Source of the DNA: Hippopus hippopus
Taxonomy: Eukaryota; Mollusca; Bivalvia; Cardiida; Cardiidae
Assembly (NCBI GenBank): GCA_946811185.2
Contig: OX328113.1
Span: 2,914,001-2,978,000 of the forward strand
Direction of reading: 5' to 3'
Length of the DNA: 64,000 nt
Positions within the stretch are counted from its first letter, which is position 1; each line of letters begins with the position of its first letter. This document shows positions 9,413 through 22,000 of this stretch, in pieces. The notes below the pieces were generated by a model that saw only the letters and a program-made list of their open reading frames with translations, was not told the origin of the DNA and did not search any database. The translations under genes were made by a program, and so were the position numbers.

Positions 9413-9997
9413 CCAGCACTACAATTACATCCAGCTGCATGAACTTGACTGCTCAATTTGGCCATACAAATCCATGTTATGTAGTCAGGCTTTTTATTTT
9501 CAGACTGGGTGGGAAGGGATGGGATGACTTTTGCTCTGATATAGCAGTGTGCAATTGCTTTGTCAATGTCATGGTATCCCAAGCTGTGCACATGCCTATC
9601 ACTGTAAAATGCCTTAGCCTTTAATTATCTGAGAGCTTTTGTAGGTTTTCCGTCAAACGTATGTTGATTATTCAAAACCAAGTAATTATAAATGTCTCTG
9701 AAATGTTGGGGAACTGACGGACATCATTTGACCACCCATTCAACAGCGTTGTTGGATCGGGAAGATGTTCACCAAGTGGCGAAACTAGTTTTTCCTGGTT
9801 CCTAAGAACTTGTTCATTTTCATCAAAAAGTCGAGGCTTTGAAAGGTTTTCTTCCCATTTCACGCACATGTTTCACTCTACATTGTAGCTCCGCCTTCGA
9901 TCCGGTGACTGGCAAACCGTGGTCACGCAAATACCGTCTCAAGTCACAAACTCGTAATTTATCGATGTTAACGCTTCACTGATTCTTTTGTTTACAT
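9413..9997 (-). other. Exon 1 of the SAP-SWIM-YqaJ pseudogene
   Basis: It runs from the candidate ATG through the SAP motif, a middle region (FDENEQVLRNQEKL…, then HTFDGKPTKAL) and the first half of the SWIM finger (VHAAGCNCSAG). The reading frame changes near 9963, near 9855 and near 9690, and a TAA sits at 9625-9627. It ends in agtgctgg followed by an excellent donor, gtaagt (9412-9407). Joining to exon 2 restores S-A-G-E-G-E-S-C-N-H in phase, which is strong support for both splice sites. Confidence 0.82.
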
Positions 9998-10246
9998 CCA
10001 TATTTGCTCACAGGAAACGTGGTGCATTGTGCGTATTCAAAGAACAAGAACTCTGTAATTACCGATAAAGGGACGTAAATCATGTTTTCGCAACGGACCA
10101 TTAAGCAGACTCTAAAAACATTACACAAATCTGAGAAAACGATGTTATCAACCATCAGATGAATGAAATTTTTTGATGAAGTGATCCACTTTTAAAACCC
10201 TTCACCAAACAATCCCTGGTTTCAACCACCCTTGGATGAAGGCTTT
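9998..10246. other. Upstream flank of the pseudogene; no promoter assigned
   Basis: This is the region 5' of the candidate minus-strand ATG. I see no convincing TATA box or CpG cluster and no coding sequence. It leads directly into another palindromic-satellite copy. Confidence 0.45.
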
Positions 10247-10313
10247 TGAAAACACTGGGAAATGGAGGAAATCCTGGTAATCAGCATTTTCTCCTTTTCC
10301 CACAATGTTTTCT
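10247..10313. repeat. Last recognised copy of the palindromic satellite
   Basis: The centre cctggtaatcagc lies near 10280 and the right arm ctccttttcccacaatg is perfectly kept. The flank 'caaccacccttggatgaagg' is the usual unit flank. With this copy, the satellite family spans at least 4.14-10.31 kb, with the pseudogene embedded in it. Confidence 0.78.
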
Positions 10314-10939
10314 GCTCTATCAAAGACAGAAAGCATGATTTGAACTACATTTAAATTGCTGACTACAAATGTTTTCAGTTTGGTCCGGTACAAAATTTAG
10401 TCGTTTGGTTGAGGGTCAAAAATATATTTGCTAGGATATTTCTAGCATCACCTTCTATAAGTACTTTCAGTACTTTGATTTAGTAGATATGGCATATACT
10501 GAAATTCCATTATCTCCCGCTAAATAGCATTCTGTAAATACACATCTATCTAATTTGAGCATTCTGGGTACGGAACCAGACTACTTTTTAGAATGAAAAT
10601 CGTTACTTTGAATCTCAAAATCAAACAAACATTACTCAATAAAATGCAACCTGGTGCGATTCATTCAGCTATGATCAGCTAGCATGTAACCTATGCACTG
10701 GCCATCGATTAAAACAACCCCTACATGCTTGGGTAATAGCTTCTGTATAAGCCCTACTTTTTCCTAGTATATGGAATTTGTGATGCGTCATAGCAGACAC
10801 TACAATGTACTGAAAAAAAAAAAACATTGACCTGTCCAAGTATACCTCGGACTCTCCTGTTACAAGGGCAAAAAGGTCCGGGACCCTGCTGATAATATAA
10901 CTATTTTTCAGCCCTGCACATGCCACGGCACTAGAAAAG
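10314..10939. other. No gene seen; spacer before the large array
   Basis: AT-rich DNA with an A-run near 10813-10824. No coding segment with recognisable motifs and no repeat shared with the neighbouring arrays was seen. Confidence 0.5.
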
Positions 10940-11259
10940 AGATAGTGTTGAAAACGATTTAAACACCACTCAGTTCAATGTCTTCAAACAAAAAAATAAA
11001 ACCACACAGATTTTCTGGCTTAGGAAGAATGTTCTGCAAAGTACTTGTATATATCCAATTCAAGGAAAGCATGCCACCGAGATAATAGAGATAATGTTGC
11101 AAATGACATAAACAACTCTCAATAAAATGTTTTCAAAATAACATTGCAATAAGAGAGATGTTTTCAAACAACGAAAAAGGAGATTTAATGCTGACCTAAA
11201 AATACAACTCATTTCACCTGTTTTTTAGACTGTTCTTCAGCACCAGGTCACTTACCAAT
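10940..11259. repeat. Degenerate left edge of the array (two diverged L2 fragments)
   Basis: The segment at 10940-11000 (…aaacaccactcagttcaatg) and the one at 11090-11259 (…ataatgttgcaaatgacata …) both align to the end of linker L2 (aatgttgcaaataac, aacaccactcaatccaatg). They are clearly more diverged than any internal copy. This places the array boundary near 10,940 and fits the known decay of satellite arrays at their edges. Confidence 0.75.
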
Positions 11260-13440
11260 CCTCACTAATTTGTATTTGCTGCATTACGGGCAGACGCATA
11301 GTACCACATTTTCCTACATTCCTGAAAATGTAAAAGAACAACTAAAGAACCTATATTCCTTCCTTTACTGTTGACCCTTTAATGTGGACAATATTGCTAG
11401 CCTTTTCCTTGGTATTAACACTGGACAGGGTTTGATTATGACTACCTTTTGAATGGTATCATTTTTCAAGTGACCAAAGGTTAAACAAGGACCAATCCTG
11501 ACTGACTTGATCTATGGGCTGCATTACGGGCAGACACGTAGTACTACATAATCCATAACACGGACAATATTGCTAGCCTATTCCTTGGTATTAACACTGG
11601 ACAGGGTTTGAAAATAACAACCTTTCAAATGCTATCATTTTTCAAGTGACCAAAGGTCAAACATGGACCCATAGCAAGTTTGTAGTATTGACTTGGACTT
11701 TCCTCTTCAGTAAAAGTGTATTTTACGCAAAGGCTCTTGACTGTGTGGGTCTTGGCAAGGTGTAAATTATACAAACAAATGTAAAGAGTTTGTGTAGATC
11801 ATTTCTGCTGAACATTTTCTCGCCTCACATTATCAGTTCACTTACTCCCAGACCTGCATTCACCTATATGCAAATCAAACTATTGAAACAAGAGGTATGG
11901 AACACCTCACCATCGGTAAGGGTGTTACATGAACCCAATGGTAAACTATGACCAGGAATTGTTTATCAAAGTGCACACTCCATACCTCTCAAGCCACTGA
12001 ATGCAGTGTTTGGTCCAAAACGTATTTCTTGCATTTTTGACTCAATGATTTCTTTTCTGACACACTAAAATTTGTCGTTTGTGTCGTTTCTGATGCAACC
12101 AAAAAAGACCATTTCAATCGAAACAATAGTTTATAATGCACACCATGCCGTTGTGATGAAAACCAAGGGGCAAGATAAGGTTTGTATATGCAGAGAGAGA
12201 AGATTTTATATGCCATGATTATTTGTATTGAGAGTTAATGATACATTGCCCAGTGTCAGAAACCGAAATTCTTTAGAATATCTGCCCGTACTGCACAAAA
12301 AGAAAAGCATTACAGAAGACTAATTGCTACCGACTGGTTCTTTTCTGACAGTCACACATATGAAGCTCTGTTTACTGGTAAATGAATAGGTACAGAATAA
12401 CTATACAAACTTGAATTTGTCGCGGCACTTTTAACATGTGCAGCCTGTTTATCGTATGGTGCTTTTTCAAATATTTACCAAGAAAGTGGTTTTTGTAGGC
12501 CAGGATTATTCATACTGAGAGTTTATGATAGGGCAGCCAGTGTCTGAAACCAAATTTCCTTAGAAAATCTGCCCATACTGCAAAAAAAAAAAGCATTACT
12601 GAGGACGGAGTGCTACCTACTGGCTACTTTCTGACACAGTCACACATTTGAAGCTCTGTTTACTAATAAATACCTAGGAACAGAATAACTATAGGAAGGT
12701 CAATTTGTCGCACCTCTTTAAACCTGTATGGCCAGTGTATTCCAGATGCTTTTTGAAATATATGCGGAGAAAAAAGTTTTCGCATCCATGATTAATTATA
12801 TTGAGAGTTTATGATATGGCGCCCAGTGTCCAAAACCAAATTTATTTAGAATATCTGCCCAGACTGCAAAAAGAAAGCATTAAAGAACATGAATTGCTAC
12901 CAACTGGCTACTTTCTGACACAGTCACACATTTTAGGGTTTGTTTACTAATAAATACCTAGGAACGGAATAACTATAGGAAGGTCAATTTGTCGCCACGC
13001 TTTGAATGTTAACGCTCTGTGTATTCCAGACGATTTTTGAAATATAACAGCAGATGAGCCGGGGGGGAAAAAACCCGAAAGAACTTGAAAACTGTTTTAC
13101 TGGCCCTTCCACAAGTAAACACCTTAAAATTATGGAAAAAGAATAATCAACTAATGCAACAAATATAAAGTTCCCGTTCCGAGTCGGCGGAGTCACAGAG
13201 AAAGGTCCAAAAATGTACATTAAAGTAGCATAAATAAGGCATTTAAAAAAGCGACCCTAAAATTTTTGTATGACCCCCAAAAATTAACATAACAGAGGTA
13301 ATGTTGCAAATAACAAAAACACCACTCAATCCAATGTTTTCAAACAAGAAAATTGAACAAGAGAAACTTAATGCTTGACCTAAGAACCCAACTCATTTGA
13401 CCATTTCGGCATGTTTTTCTGCACTAGATCACTAACCAAT
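11260..13440. repeat. Array unit U0: short, diverged edge unit (2,181 bp)
   Basis: It has only one full A monomer (11260-11496), one truncated A (from 11497), L1, three B monomers (phase points near 12230, 12516, 12800) and L2. It therefore lacks two A and one B relative to the canonical unit, which accounts for its length. Divergence is higher in the A and B parts. The L1 stem-loop is perfect only here (11891-11901 with 11979-11989). Confidence 0.85.
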
Positions 13441-16397
13441 CCTGACTGACTTGATCTATGGGCTGCAGTACAGGCAGACGCGTATGCCACATAATCCTAC
13501 ACTCCTAAAAATGCATAAGAAAGAGCTTAAGAACCTATATCCCTTCTTTCACTGTTGTGCCTTTAACGCGGACAATATCGCTAGCCTATTCCTTGGTATT
13601 AACACTGGACATGGTTCAATTATGACTACCTGTCAAATGCTATTATTTTTCAAGTGACAAAAAGTTAAACAATGACCGATCCTGAATGAGTTTGTGTATG
13701 GGCTGCATTACGCGCTGACGTGTATGCCACATTATCCTACATTCCTAAAAAAGCATAAGAAAGAGCTTAAGAACCTATATCCCTTCCTTCACTGTTGTGC
13801 CTTTAACCCGGACAATATCGCTAGCCTATTCCTTGGTATTAACACTGGACAGGGTTCAATTATGACTACCTTTTGAATGGTATCATTTTTCAAGTGACCA
13901 AAGGTTAAACAATGACCAATCCTGACTGACTTGAGGTATGGGCTGCATTATGGGCAGACGCGTAGTACTACATAATCCTACATTCCTAAAAATGCAAAAG
14001 AAGGGCTTATTAACCTATATCCCTTCATTTACTGTTGACCCTTTAACGCTGACAATATTGCTAGCCTTTTCCTTGGTATTAACCCTGGACAGGGTTCGAT
14101 TATGACTGCCTTTCGAATGCTTTTATTTTTCAAGTGACCAAAGGTTAAACAAGGACAAATCCTGACTGACTTGATATATGGGCTGCATTACGGGCAGATG
14201 CGTAGTACTACATAATCCTACTTGACACGGACAATATTGGTAGCCTATTTCTTGGTATCAACACTGGACAGGGTTTGGAAATGACCTGTCGAATGCTATC
14301 ATTTTTCAAGTGACCAAAGGTTAAACATGGGCCCATAGCAAGTTTGTAGTATTGACTTGGACTTTCCTCTTCAGGAAAAAAGTGTATTTTATGCAAAGGC
14401 TCTTGACTGTGTGGGTCTTGGGAAGGCGTAAATTATACAAATAAATGTAAAGACTTTGTGTAGATCATTTCTGCTGAACATTTTCTCACCTCACATTATC
14501 AGTTCACTTATTCCCAGACCTGCATTCACCTATATGCCAATCAAACTATTGACATAAGGGGTATGGAACACCTCACCATCGGTAAGGGTGTTACATGAAC
14601 CCAATGGTAAACTATGACCAGGAATTGTTTATCAAAGTGCCCACTCCATACCTCTCAAGCCACTGAACGCAGTGTTTGGTCCTAAGCATGTTTCTTGCGT
14701 TTTTGACTCAATGATTTCTTTTCTGACACTAAAATTTGTCGTTTGTGTCGTTTCTGATGCAACCAAAAAAGACCATTTCAATCGAAACAATAGTTTATAA
14801 TGCACACCATGCCGTTGTGATGAAAATCAAGGGGCAAGATAAGGTTTGTATATGCAGAAAGAGAAGATTTTGTATGCCAAGATTTATTTGTATTGAGAGT
14901 TAATGATACATTGCCCAGTGTCAGAAACCGAATTTTTTTAGAATATCTGCCCATACTGCACAAAAAGAAAAACATTACAGAAGACTAATTGCTACCGACT
15001 GGTTCTTTTCTGACAGCCACACATATGAAGCTCTGTTTACTGGTAAATGAATAGGTACAGAATAACTATACAAACTTCAATTTGTCGCGGCACTTTTAAC
15101 GTGTGCAGCCTGTGTATCCTATGGTGCTTTTTGAAATATTTACCGAGAAAGCGGTTTTTTGTAGGCCAAGATTATTCATATTGAGACTTTATGATAGGGT
15201 GCCTGGTGTCTGAAACCAAATTTCCTTAGAAAATCTGCCCGTACTGCAAAGAAAAAAAAAAGCATTACTGAGGACGGAGTGCTACCTACTGGCTACTTTC
15301 TGACACAGTCACACATTTGAAGCTCTGTTTACTAATAAATACCTAGGAACAGAATAACTATAAGAAGGTCAATTTGTCGCATCGCTTTAAACCTGTATGG
15401 CCTGTGTATTCTAGACACTTTTTGAAATATATGCAGAGAAAAAAGTTTTCGTATGCCATGATTAATTATATTGAGAGTTTATGATAGGGCGCCCAGTGTC
15501 TGAAACGAAATTTCCTTAGAAAATCTGCCCGTACTGAAAAAAAAAAAAGCATTACTGAGGACGGATTGCCACCTACTGACTACTTTCTGACACAGTCACA
15601 CATTTGAAGCTCTGTTTATTAATAAACACCTAGGAACAGAATAACTATAGGAAGGTCAATTTGTCGCAGGCTTTTAACCTGTATGGCCTGTGTATTCTAG
15701 ACGCTTTTTGAAATCTATGCGGAGAAAAAAGTTTTCGTACGCCATGATTAATTATATTGAGAGTTTATGATATGGCACCCAGTGTCCAAAACCAAATTTA
15801 TTTAGAATATCTGCCCATACTGCAAAAAGAAAGCATTAAAGAACATGAATTGCTACCAACTGGCTACTTTCTGACACAGTTACACATTTTAGGGTTTTTT
15901 TACTAATAAATACCTAGGAACGAAATAACTATAGGAAGGTCAATTTGTCGCCACACTTTGAATGTTAACGCTCTGTGTATTCTAGACGATTTTTGAAATA
16001 TAACAGCAGATGAGCCGGGGGGGAAAAAAACCCGAAAGAACTTGAAAACTGTTTTACTGGCCCTTCCACAAGTGAACACCTTGAATTTATGAAAAAAGAA
16101 TAATCAACTAATGCAACAAATATAAAGTTCCCGTTCCGAGTCGGCGGAGTCACAGAGAAAGGTCCAAAAATGTACATTAAAGTAGCATAAATAAGGCATT
16201 TAAAAAAGTGACCCTAAAATTTTTGTATGACCCCCAAAAATTAACATAACAGAGGTAATGTTGCAAATAACAAAAACACCACTCAATCCAATGTTTTCAA
16301 ACAAGAAAATTGAACAAGAGAAACTTAATGCTTGACCTAAGAACACAACTCATTTCACCATTTCGGCATGTTTTTCTGCACTAGATCACTAACCAAT
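13441..16397. repeat. Array unit U1 (2,957 bp; 3 full A + truncated A, 4 B)
   Basis: A monomers start at 13441, 13681, 13921 and 14161 (truncated). B phase points (ttgaga) lie at 14893, 15181, 15471 and 15757, giving spacings of 286-290 bp. It carries several private differences (for example ccctgaatgag at 13681), so it is still distinguishable from the homogenised interior. Confidence 0.93.
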
Positions 16398-19072
16398 CCT
16401 GACTGACTTGATCTATGGGCTGCAGTACAGGCAGACGCGTATGCCACATAATTCTTCATTCCTAAAAATGCATAAGAAAGAGCTTAAGAACCTATATCCC
16501 TTCCTTCACTGTTGTGCCTTTAACGCGGACAATATCGCTAGCCTATTCCTTGGTATTAACACTGGACATGGTTCAATTATGACTACCTTTCAAATGCTAT
16601 TATTTTTCAAGTGACAAAAAGTTAAACAATGACCAATCCTGACTGACTTGATCTTTGGGCTGCATTACGGGCTGACGCGTATGCCACATAACCCTACATT
16701 CCTAAAAATGCATAAGAAAGAGCTTAAGAACCTATATCCCTTTCTTCACTGTTGTGCCTTTAACGCAGACAATATCGCTAGCCTATTCCTTGGTATAAAC
16801 ACTGGACAGGGTTTGATTATGACTACCTTTTGAATGGTATCATTTTTCAAGTGACCAAAGGTTAAACAATGACCAATCCTGACTGACTTGATGTATGGGC
16901 TGCATTACGGGCAGACGCGTAGTACTACATAATCCTACGTTCCTAAAAATGCAAAAGAAGAGCTTATTGACCTATATCCCTTCCTTTACTGTTGACCCTT
17001 TAACGCTGACAATATTGCTAGCCTTTTCCTTGGTATTAACACTGGACAGGGTTCGATTATGACTGCCTTTCAAATGCTTTTATTTTTCAAGTGACCAAAG
17101 GTTAAACAAGGACAAATCCTGACTGACTTGATCTATGGGCTGCATTACGGGCAGACGCGTAGTACTACATAATCCTACTTGACACGGACAATATTGCTAG
17201 CCTATTTCTTGGTATCAACACTGGACAGGGTTTGAAAATGACAACCTTTCAAATGCTATCATTTTTCAAGTGACCAAAGGTTAAACATGGACCCATAGCA
17301 AGTTTGTAGTATTGACTTGGACTTTCCTCTTCAGGAAAAAAGTGTATTTTATGCAAAGGCTCTTGACTGTGTGGGTCTTGGCAAGGTGTAAATTATACAA
17401 ATAAATGTAAAGACTTTGTGTAGATCATTTCTGCTGAACATTTTCTCACCTCACATTATCAGTTCACTTATTCCCAGACCTGCATTCCCCTATATGCCAA
17501 TAAAACTATTGACATAAGGGGTATGGAACACCTCACCATCGGTAAGGGTGTTACATGAACCCAATGGTAAACTATGACCAGGAATTGTTTATCAAAGTGC
17601 CCACTCCATACCTCTCAAGCCACTGAACGCAGTGTTTGGTCCAAAGCGTGTTTCTTGCGTTTTTGACTCAATGCTTTCTTTTCCAACACACTAAAATTTG
17701 TCGTTTGTGTCGTTTCTGATGCAACCAAAAAAGACCATTTCAATCGAAACAATAGTTTATAATGCACACCATGCCGTTGTGATGAATACCAAGGGGCAAG
17801 ATAAGTTTTGTATATGCAGAGAGAGAAGATTTTGTACGCCATGATTATTTGTATTGAGAGTTAATGATACATTGCCCAGTGTCAGAAACCGTATTTTTTT
17901 AGAATATCTGCCCATACTGCACAAAAAGAAAAACATTACAGAAGACTAATTGCTACCGACTGGTTCTTTTCTGACAGCCACACATATGAAGCTCTGTTTA
18001 CTGGTAAATGAATAGGTACAGAATAACTATACAAACTTCAATTTGTCGCGGCACTTTTAACGTGTGCAGCCTGTGTATCCTATGGTGCTTTTTGAAATAT
18101 TTACCGAGAAAGCGGTTTTTGTAGGCCAAGATTATTCATATTGAGACTTTATGATAGGGTACCAGGTGTCTGAAACCAAATTTCCTTAGAAAATCTGCCC
18201 GTACTGCAAAGAAAAAAAAAAAAGCATTACTGAGGACGGAGTGCTACCTACTGGCTACTTTCTGACACAGTCACACATTTGAAGCTCTGTTTACTAATAA
18301 ATACCTAGGAACAGAATAAGTATAAGAAGGTCAATTTGTCGCATCGCTTTAAACCTGTATGGCCTGTGTATTCTAGACACTTTTTGAAATATATGCAGAG
18401 AAAAAAGTTTTCGTATGCCATGATTAATTATATTGAGAGTTTATGATAGGGCGCCCAGTGTCTGAAACGAAATTTCCTTAGAATATCTGCCCATACTGCA
18501 AAAAGAAAGCATTAAAGAACATGAATTGCTACCAACTGGCTACTTTCTGACACAGTCACACATTTTAGGGTTTTTTTACTAATAAATACCTAGGAACGAA
18601 ATAACTATAGGAAGGTCAATTTGTCTCCACACTTTGAATGTTAATACTCTGTGTATTCTAGACGATTTTTGAAATATAACAGCAGATGAGCCGGGGGGGA
18701 AAAAACCCGAAAGAACTTGAAAACTGTTTTACTGGCCCTTCCAGAAGTGAACACCTTGAATTTATGAAAAAAGAATAATCAACTAATGCAACAAATATAA
18801 AGTTCCCGTTCCGAGTCGGCGGAGTCACAGAGAAAGGTCCAAAAATGTACATTAAAGTAGCATAAATAAGGCATTTAAAAAAGTGACCCTAAAATTTTTG
18901 TATGACCCCCAAAAATTAACATAACAGAGGTAATGTTGCAAATAACAAAAACACCACTCAATCCAATGTTTTCAAACAAGAAAATTGAACAAGAGAAACT
19001 TAATGCTTGACCTAAGAACCCAACTCATTTGACCATTTCGGCATGTTTTTCTGCACTAGATCACTAACCAAT
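16398..19072. repeat. Array unit U2 (2,675 bp; one B monomer deleted)
   Basis: Three full A (16398, 16638, 16878) and the truncated A (17118) are present, but only three B. The third B starts as a B3 type (tgaaacgaaatttcc at about 18463) and continues as a B4 type (gaatatctgcccatac). The junction lies in the shared block near 18480, which is exactly what recombination between neighbouring B monomers would leave. Confidence 0.92.
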
Positions 19073-22000
19073 CCTGACTGACTTGATCTATGGGCTGCAG
19101 TACAGGCAGACGCGTATGCCACATAATTCTTCATTCCTAAAAATGCATAAGAAAGAGCTTAAGAACCTATATCCCTTCCTTCACTGTTGTGCCTTTAACG
19201 CGGACAATATCGCTAGCCTATTCCTTGGTATTAACACTGGACATGGTTCAATTATGACTACCTTTCAAATGCTATTATTTTTCAAGTGACAAAAAGTTAA
19301 ACAATGACCAATCCTGACTGACTTGATCTTTGGGCTGCATTACGGGCTGACGCGTATGCCACATAATCCTACATTCCTAAAAATGCATAAGAAAGAGCTT
19401 AAGAACCTATATCCCTTCCTTCACTGTTGTAACTTTAATGCGGACAATATCGCTAGCCTATTCCTAGGTATAAACACTGGACAGGGTTTGATTATAACTA
19501 CCTTTTGAATGGTATCATTTTTCAAGTGATCAAATGATCAAAAGTTAAACAATGACCAATCCTGACTGACTTGATCTTTGGGCTGCATTACGGGCTGACG
19601 CGTATGCCACATAATCCTACATTCCTAAAAATGCATAAGAAAGAGCTTAAGAACCTATATCCCTTCCTTCACTGTTGTGCCTTTAACGCAGACAATATCG
19701 CTAGCCTATTCCTAGGTATAAACAATGGACAGGGTTTGATTATGACTACCTTTTGAATGGTATCATTTTTCAAGTGACCAAAGGTTAAACAATGACCAAT
19801 CCTGACTGACTTGATGTATGGGCTGCATTACGGGCAGACGCGTAGTACTACATAATCCTACATTCCTAAAAATGCAAAAGAAGAGCTTATTGACCTGTAT
19901 CCCTTCCTTTACTGTTGACCCTTTAACGCTGACAATATTGCTAGCCTTTTCCTTGGTATTAACACTGGACAGGGTTTGATTATGACTGCCTTTCGAATGC
20001 TTTTATTTTTCAAGTGACCAAAGGTTAAACAAGGACAAATCCTGACTGACTTGATATATGGGCTGCATTACGGGCAGACGCGTAGTACTACATAATCCTA
20101 CTTAACACGGACAATATTGCTAGCCTATTTCTTGGTATCAACACTGGACAGGGTTTGAAAATGACAACCTTTCGAATGCTATCATTTTTCAAGTGACCAA
20201 AGGTTAAACATGGGCCAATAGCAAGTTTGTAGTATTGACTTGGACTTTCCTCTTCAGGAAAAAAGTGTATTTTCCGCAAAGGCTCTTGACTGTGTGGATC
20301 TTGGCAAGGTGTAAATTATACAAATAAATGTAAAGACTTTGTGTAGATCATTTCTGCTGAACATTTTCTCACCTCACATTATCAGTTCACTTATTCCCAG
20401 ACCTGCATTCACCTATATGCCAATCAAACTATTGACATAAGGGGTATGGAACACCTCACCATCGGTAAGGGTGTTACATGAACCCAATGGTAAACTATGA
20501 CCAGGAATTGTTTATCAAAGTGCCCACTCCATACCTCTCAAGCCACTGAACGCAGTGTTTGGTCCTAAGCGTGTTTCTTGCGTTTTTGACTCAATGCTTT
20601 CTTTTCCGACACACTAAAATTTGTCGTTTGTGTCGTTTCTGATGCAACCAAAAAAGACCATTTCAATCGAAACAATAGTTTATAATGCACACCATGCCGT
20701 TGTGATGAAAACCAAGGGGCAAGATAAGTTTTGTATATGCAGAGAGAGAAGATTTTGTACGCCATGATTATTTGTATTCAGAGTTAATGATACATTGCCC
20801 AGTGTCAGAAACCGAATTGTTTTAGAATATCTGCCCATACTGCACAAAAAGAAAAACATTACAGAAGACTAATTGCTACCGACTGGTTCTTTTCTGACAG
20901 CCATACATATGAAGCTCTGTTTACTGGTAAATGAATAGGTACAGAATAACTATACAAACTTCAATTTGTCGCGGCACTTTTAACGTGTGCAGCCTGTGTA
21001 TCCTATGGTGCTTTTTGAAATATTTACCGAGAAAGCGGTTTTTGTAGGCCAAGATTATTCATATTGAGACTTTATGATAGGGTGCCAGGTGTCTGAAACC
21101 AAATTTCCTTAGAAAATCTGCCCGTACTGCAAAGAAAAAAAAAAAGCATTACTGAGGACGGAGTGCTACCTACTGGCTACTTTCTGACACAGTCACACAT
21201 TTGAAGCTCTGTTTACTAATAAATACCTAGGAACAGAATAACTATAAGAAGGTCAATTTGTTGCATCGCTTTAAACCTGTATGGCCTGTGTATTCTAGAC
21301 ACTTTTTGAAATATATGCAGAGAAAAAAGTTTTCGTATGCCATGATTAATTATATTGAGAGTTTATGATAGGGCGCCCAGTGTCTGAAACGAAATTTCCT
21401 TAGAAAATCTGCCCGTACTGCAAAAAAAAAAAGCATTACTGAGGACGGATTGCCACCTACTGACTACTTTCTGACACAGTCACACATTTGAAGCTCTGTT
21501 TATTAATAAACACCTAGGAACAGAATAACTATAGGAAGGTCAATTTGTCACAAGCTTTTAACCTGTATGGCCTGTGTATTCTAGACGCTTTTTGAAATCT
21601 ATGCGGAGAAAAAAGTTTTCGTACGCCATGATTAATTATATTGAGAGTTTATGATATGGCGCCCAGTGTCCAAAACCAAATTTATTTAGAATATCTGCCC
21701 AGACTGCAAAAAGAAAGCATTAAAGAACATGAATTGCTACCAACTGGCTACTTTCTGACACAGTCACACATTTTAGGGTTTGTTTACTAATAAATACCTA
21801 GGAACAAAATAACTATAGGAAGGTCAATTTGTCGCCACGCTTTGAATGTTAACGCTCTGTGTATTCTAGACGATTTTTGAAATATAACAGCAGATGAGCT
21901 GGGGGGAAAAAAACCCGAAAGAACTTGAAAACTGTTTTACTGGCCCTTCCACAAGTGAACACCTTGAAATTATGAAAAAAGAATAATCAACTAATGCAAC

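Larger units (their letters stand above)
7010..9997 (-). pseudogene. SAP-SWIM-YqaJ nuclease-like gene, two exons, decayed
   Basis: Read on the minus strand, three domains appear in order. A SAP DNA-binding motif (9963-9870; YLRDHGLPVTGSKAEL) follows a candidate ATG at 9997-9995. A SWIM zinc finger CNC-x7-CNH is split between the exons. A YqaJ/lambda-exonuclease-like domain (about 7590-7010) shows GASPDG and LEIKCPYK, the D and ExK of the PD-(D/E)xK site, plus YYYQIQGQMAIT. SAP and SWIM bind nucleic acid, and YqaJ domains are related to phage recombination exonucleases, so the ancestor was probably a nuclear DNA-processing protein; its cellular role is unknown to me. Exon 1 has about three frameshifts and a stop (9625-9627). 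Exon 2 is one frame with stops at 7748, 7727, 7589, 7553, 7271 and 7229. It is a dead copy; the family may be multicopy or mobile in molluscs (inference). Confidence 0.88.

Noticed and set aside
11260..13440. Helitron-type element with an internal tandem-repeat core
   Set aside because: Bivalves have such elements, but I could not identify defined ends or a terminal hairpin with CTRR, and the whole unit, not just a core, is tandemly repeated.
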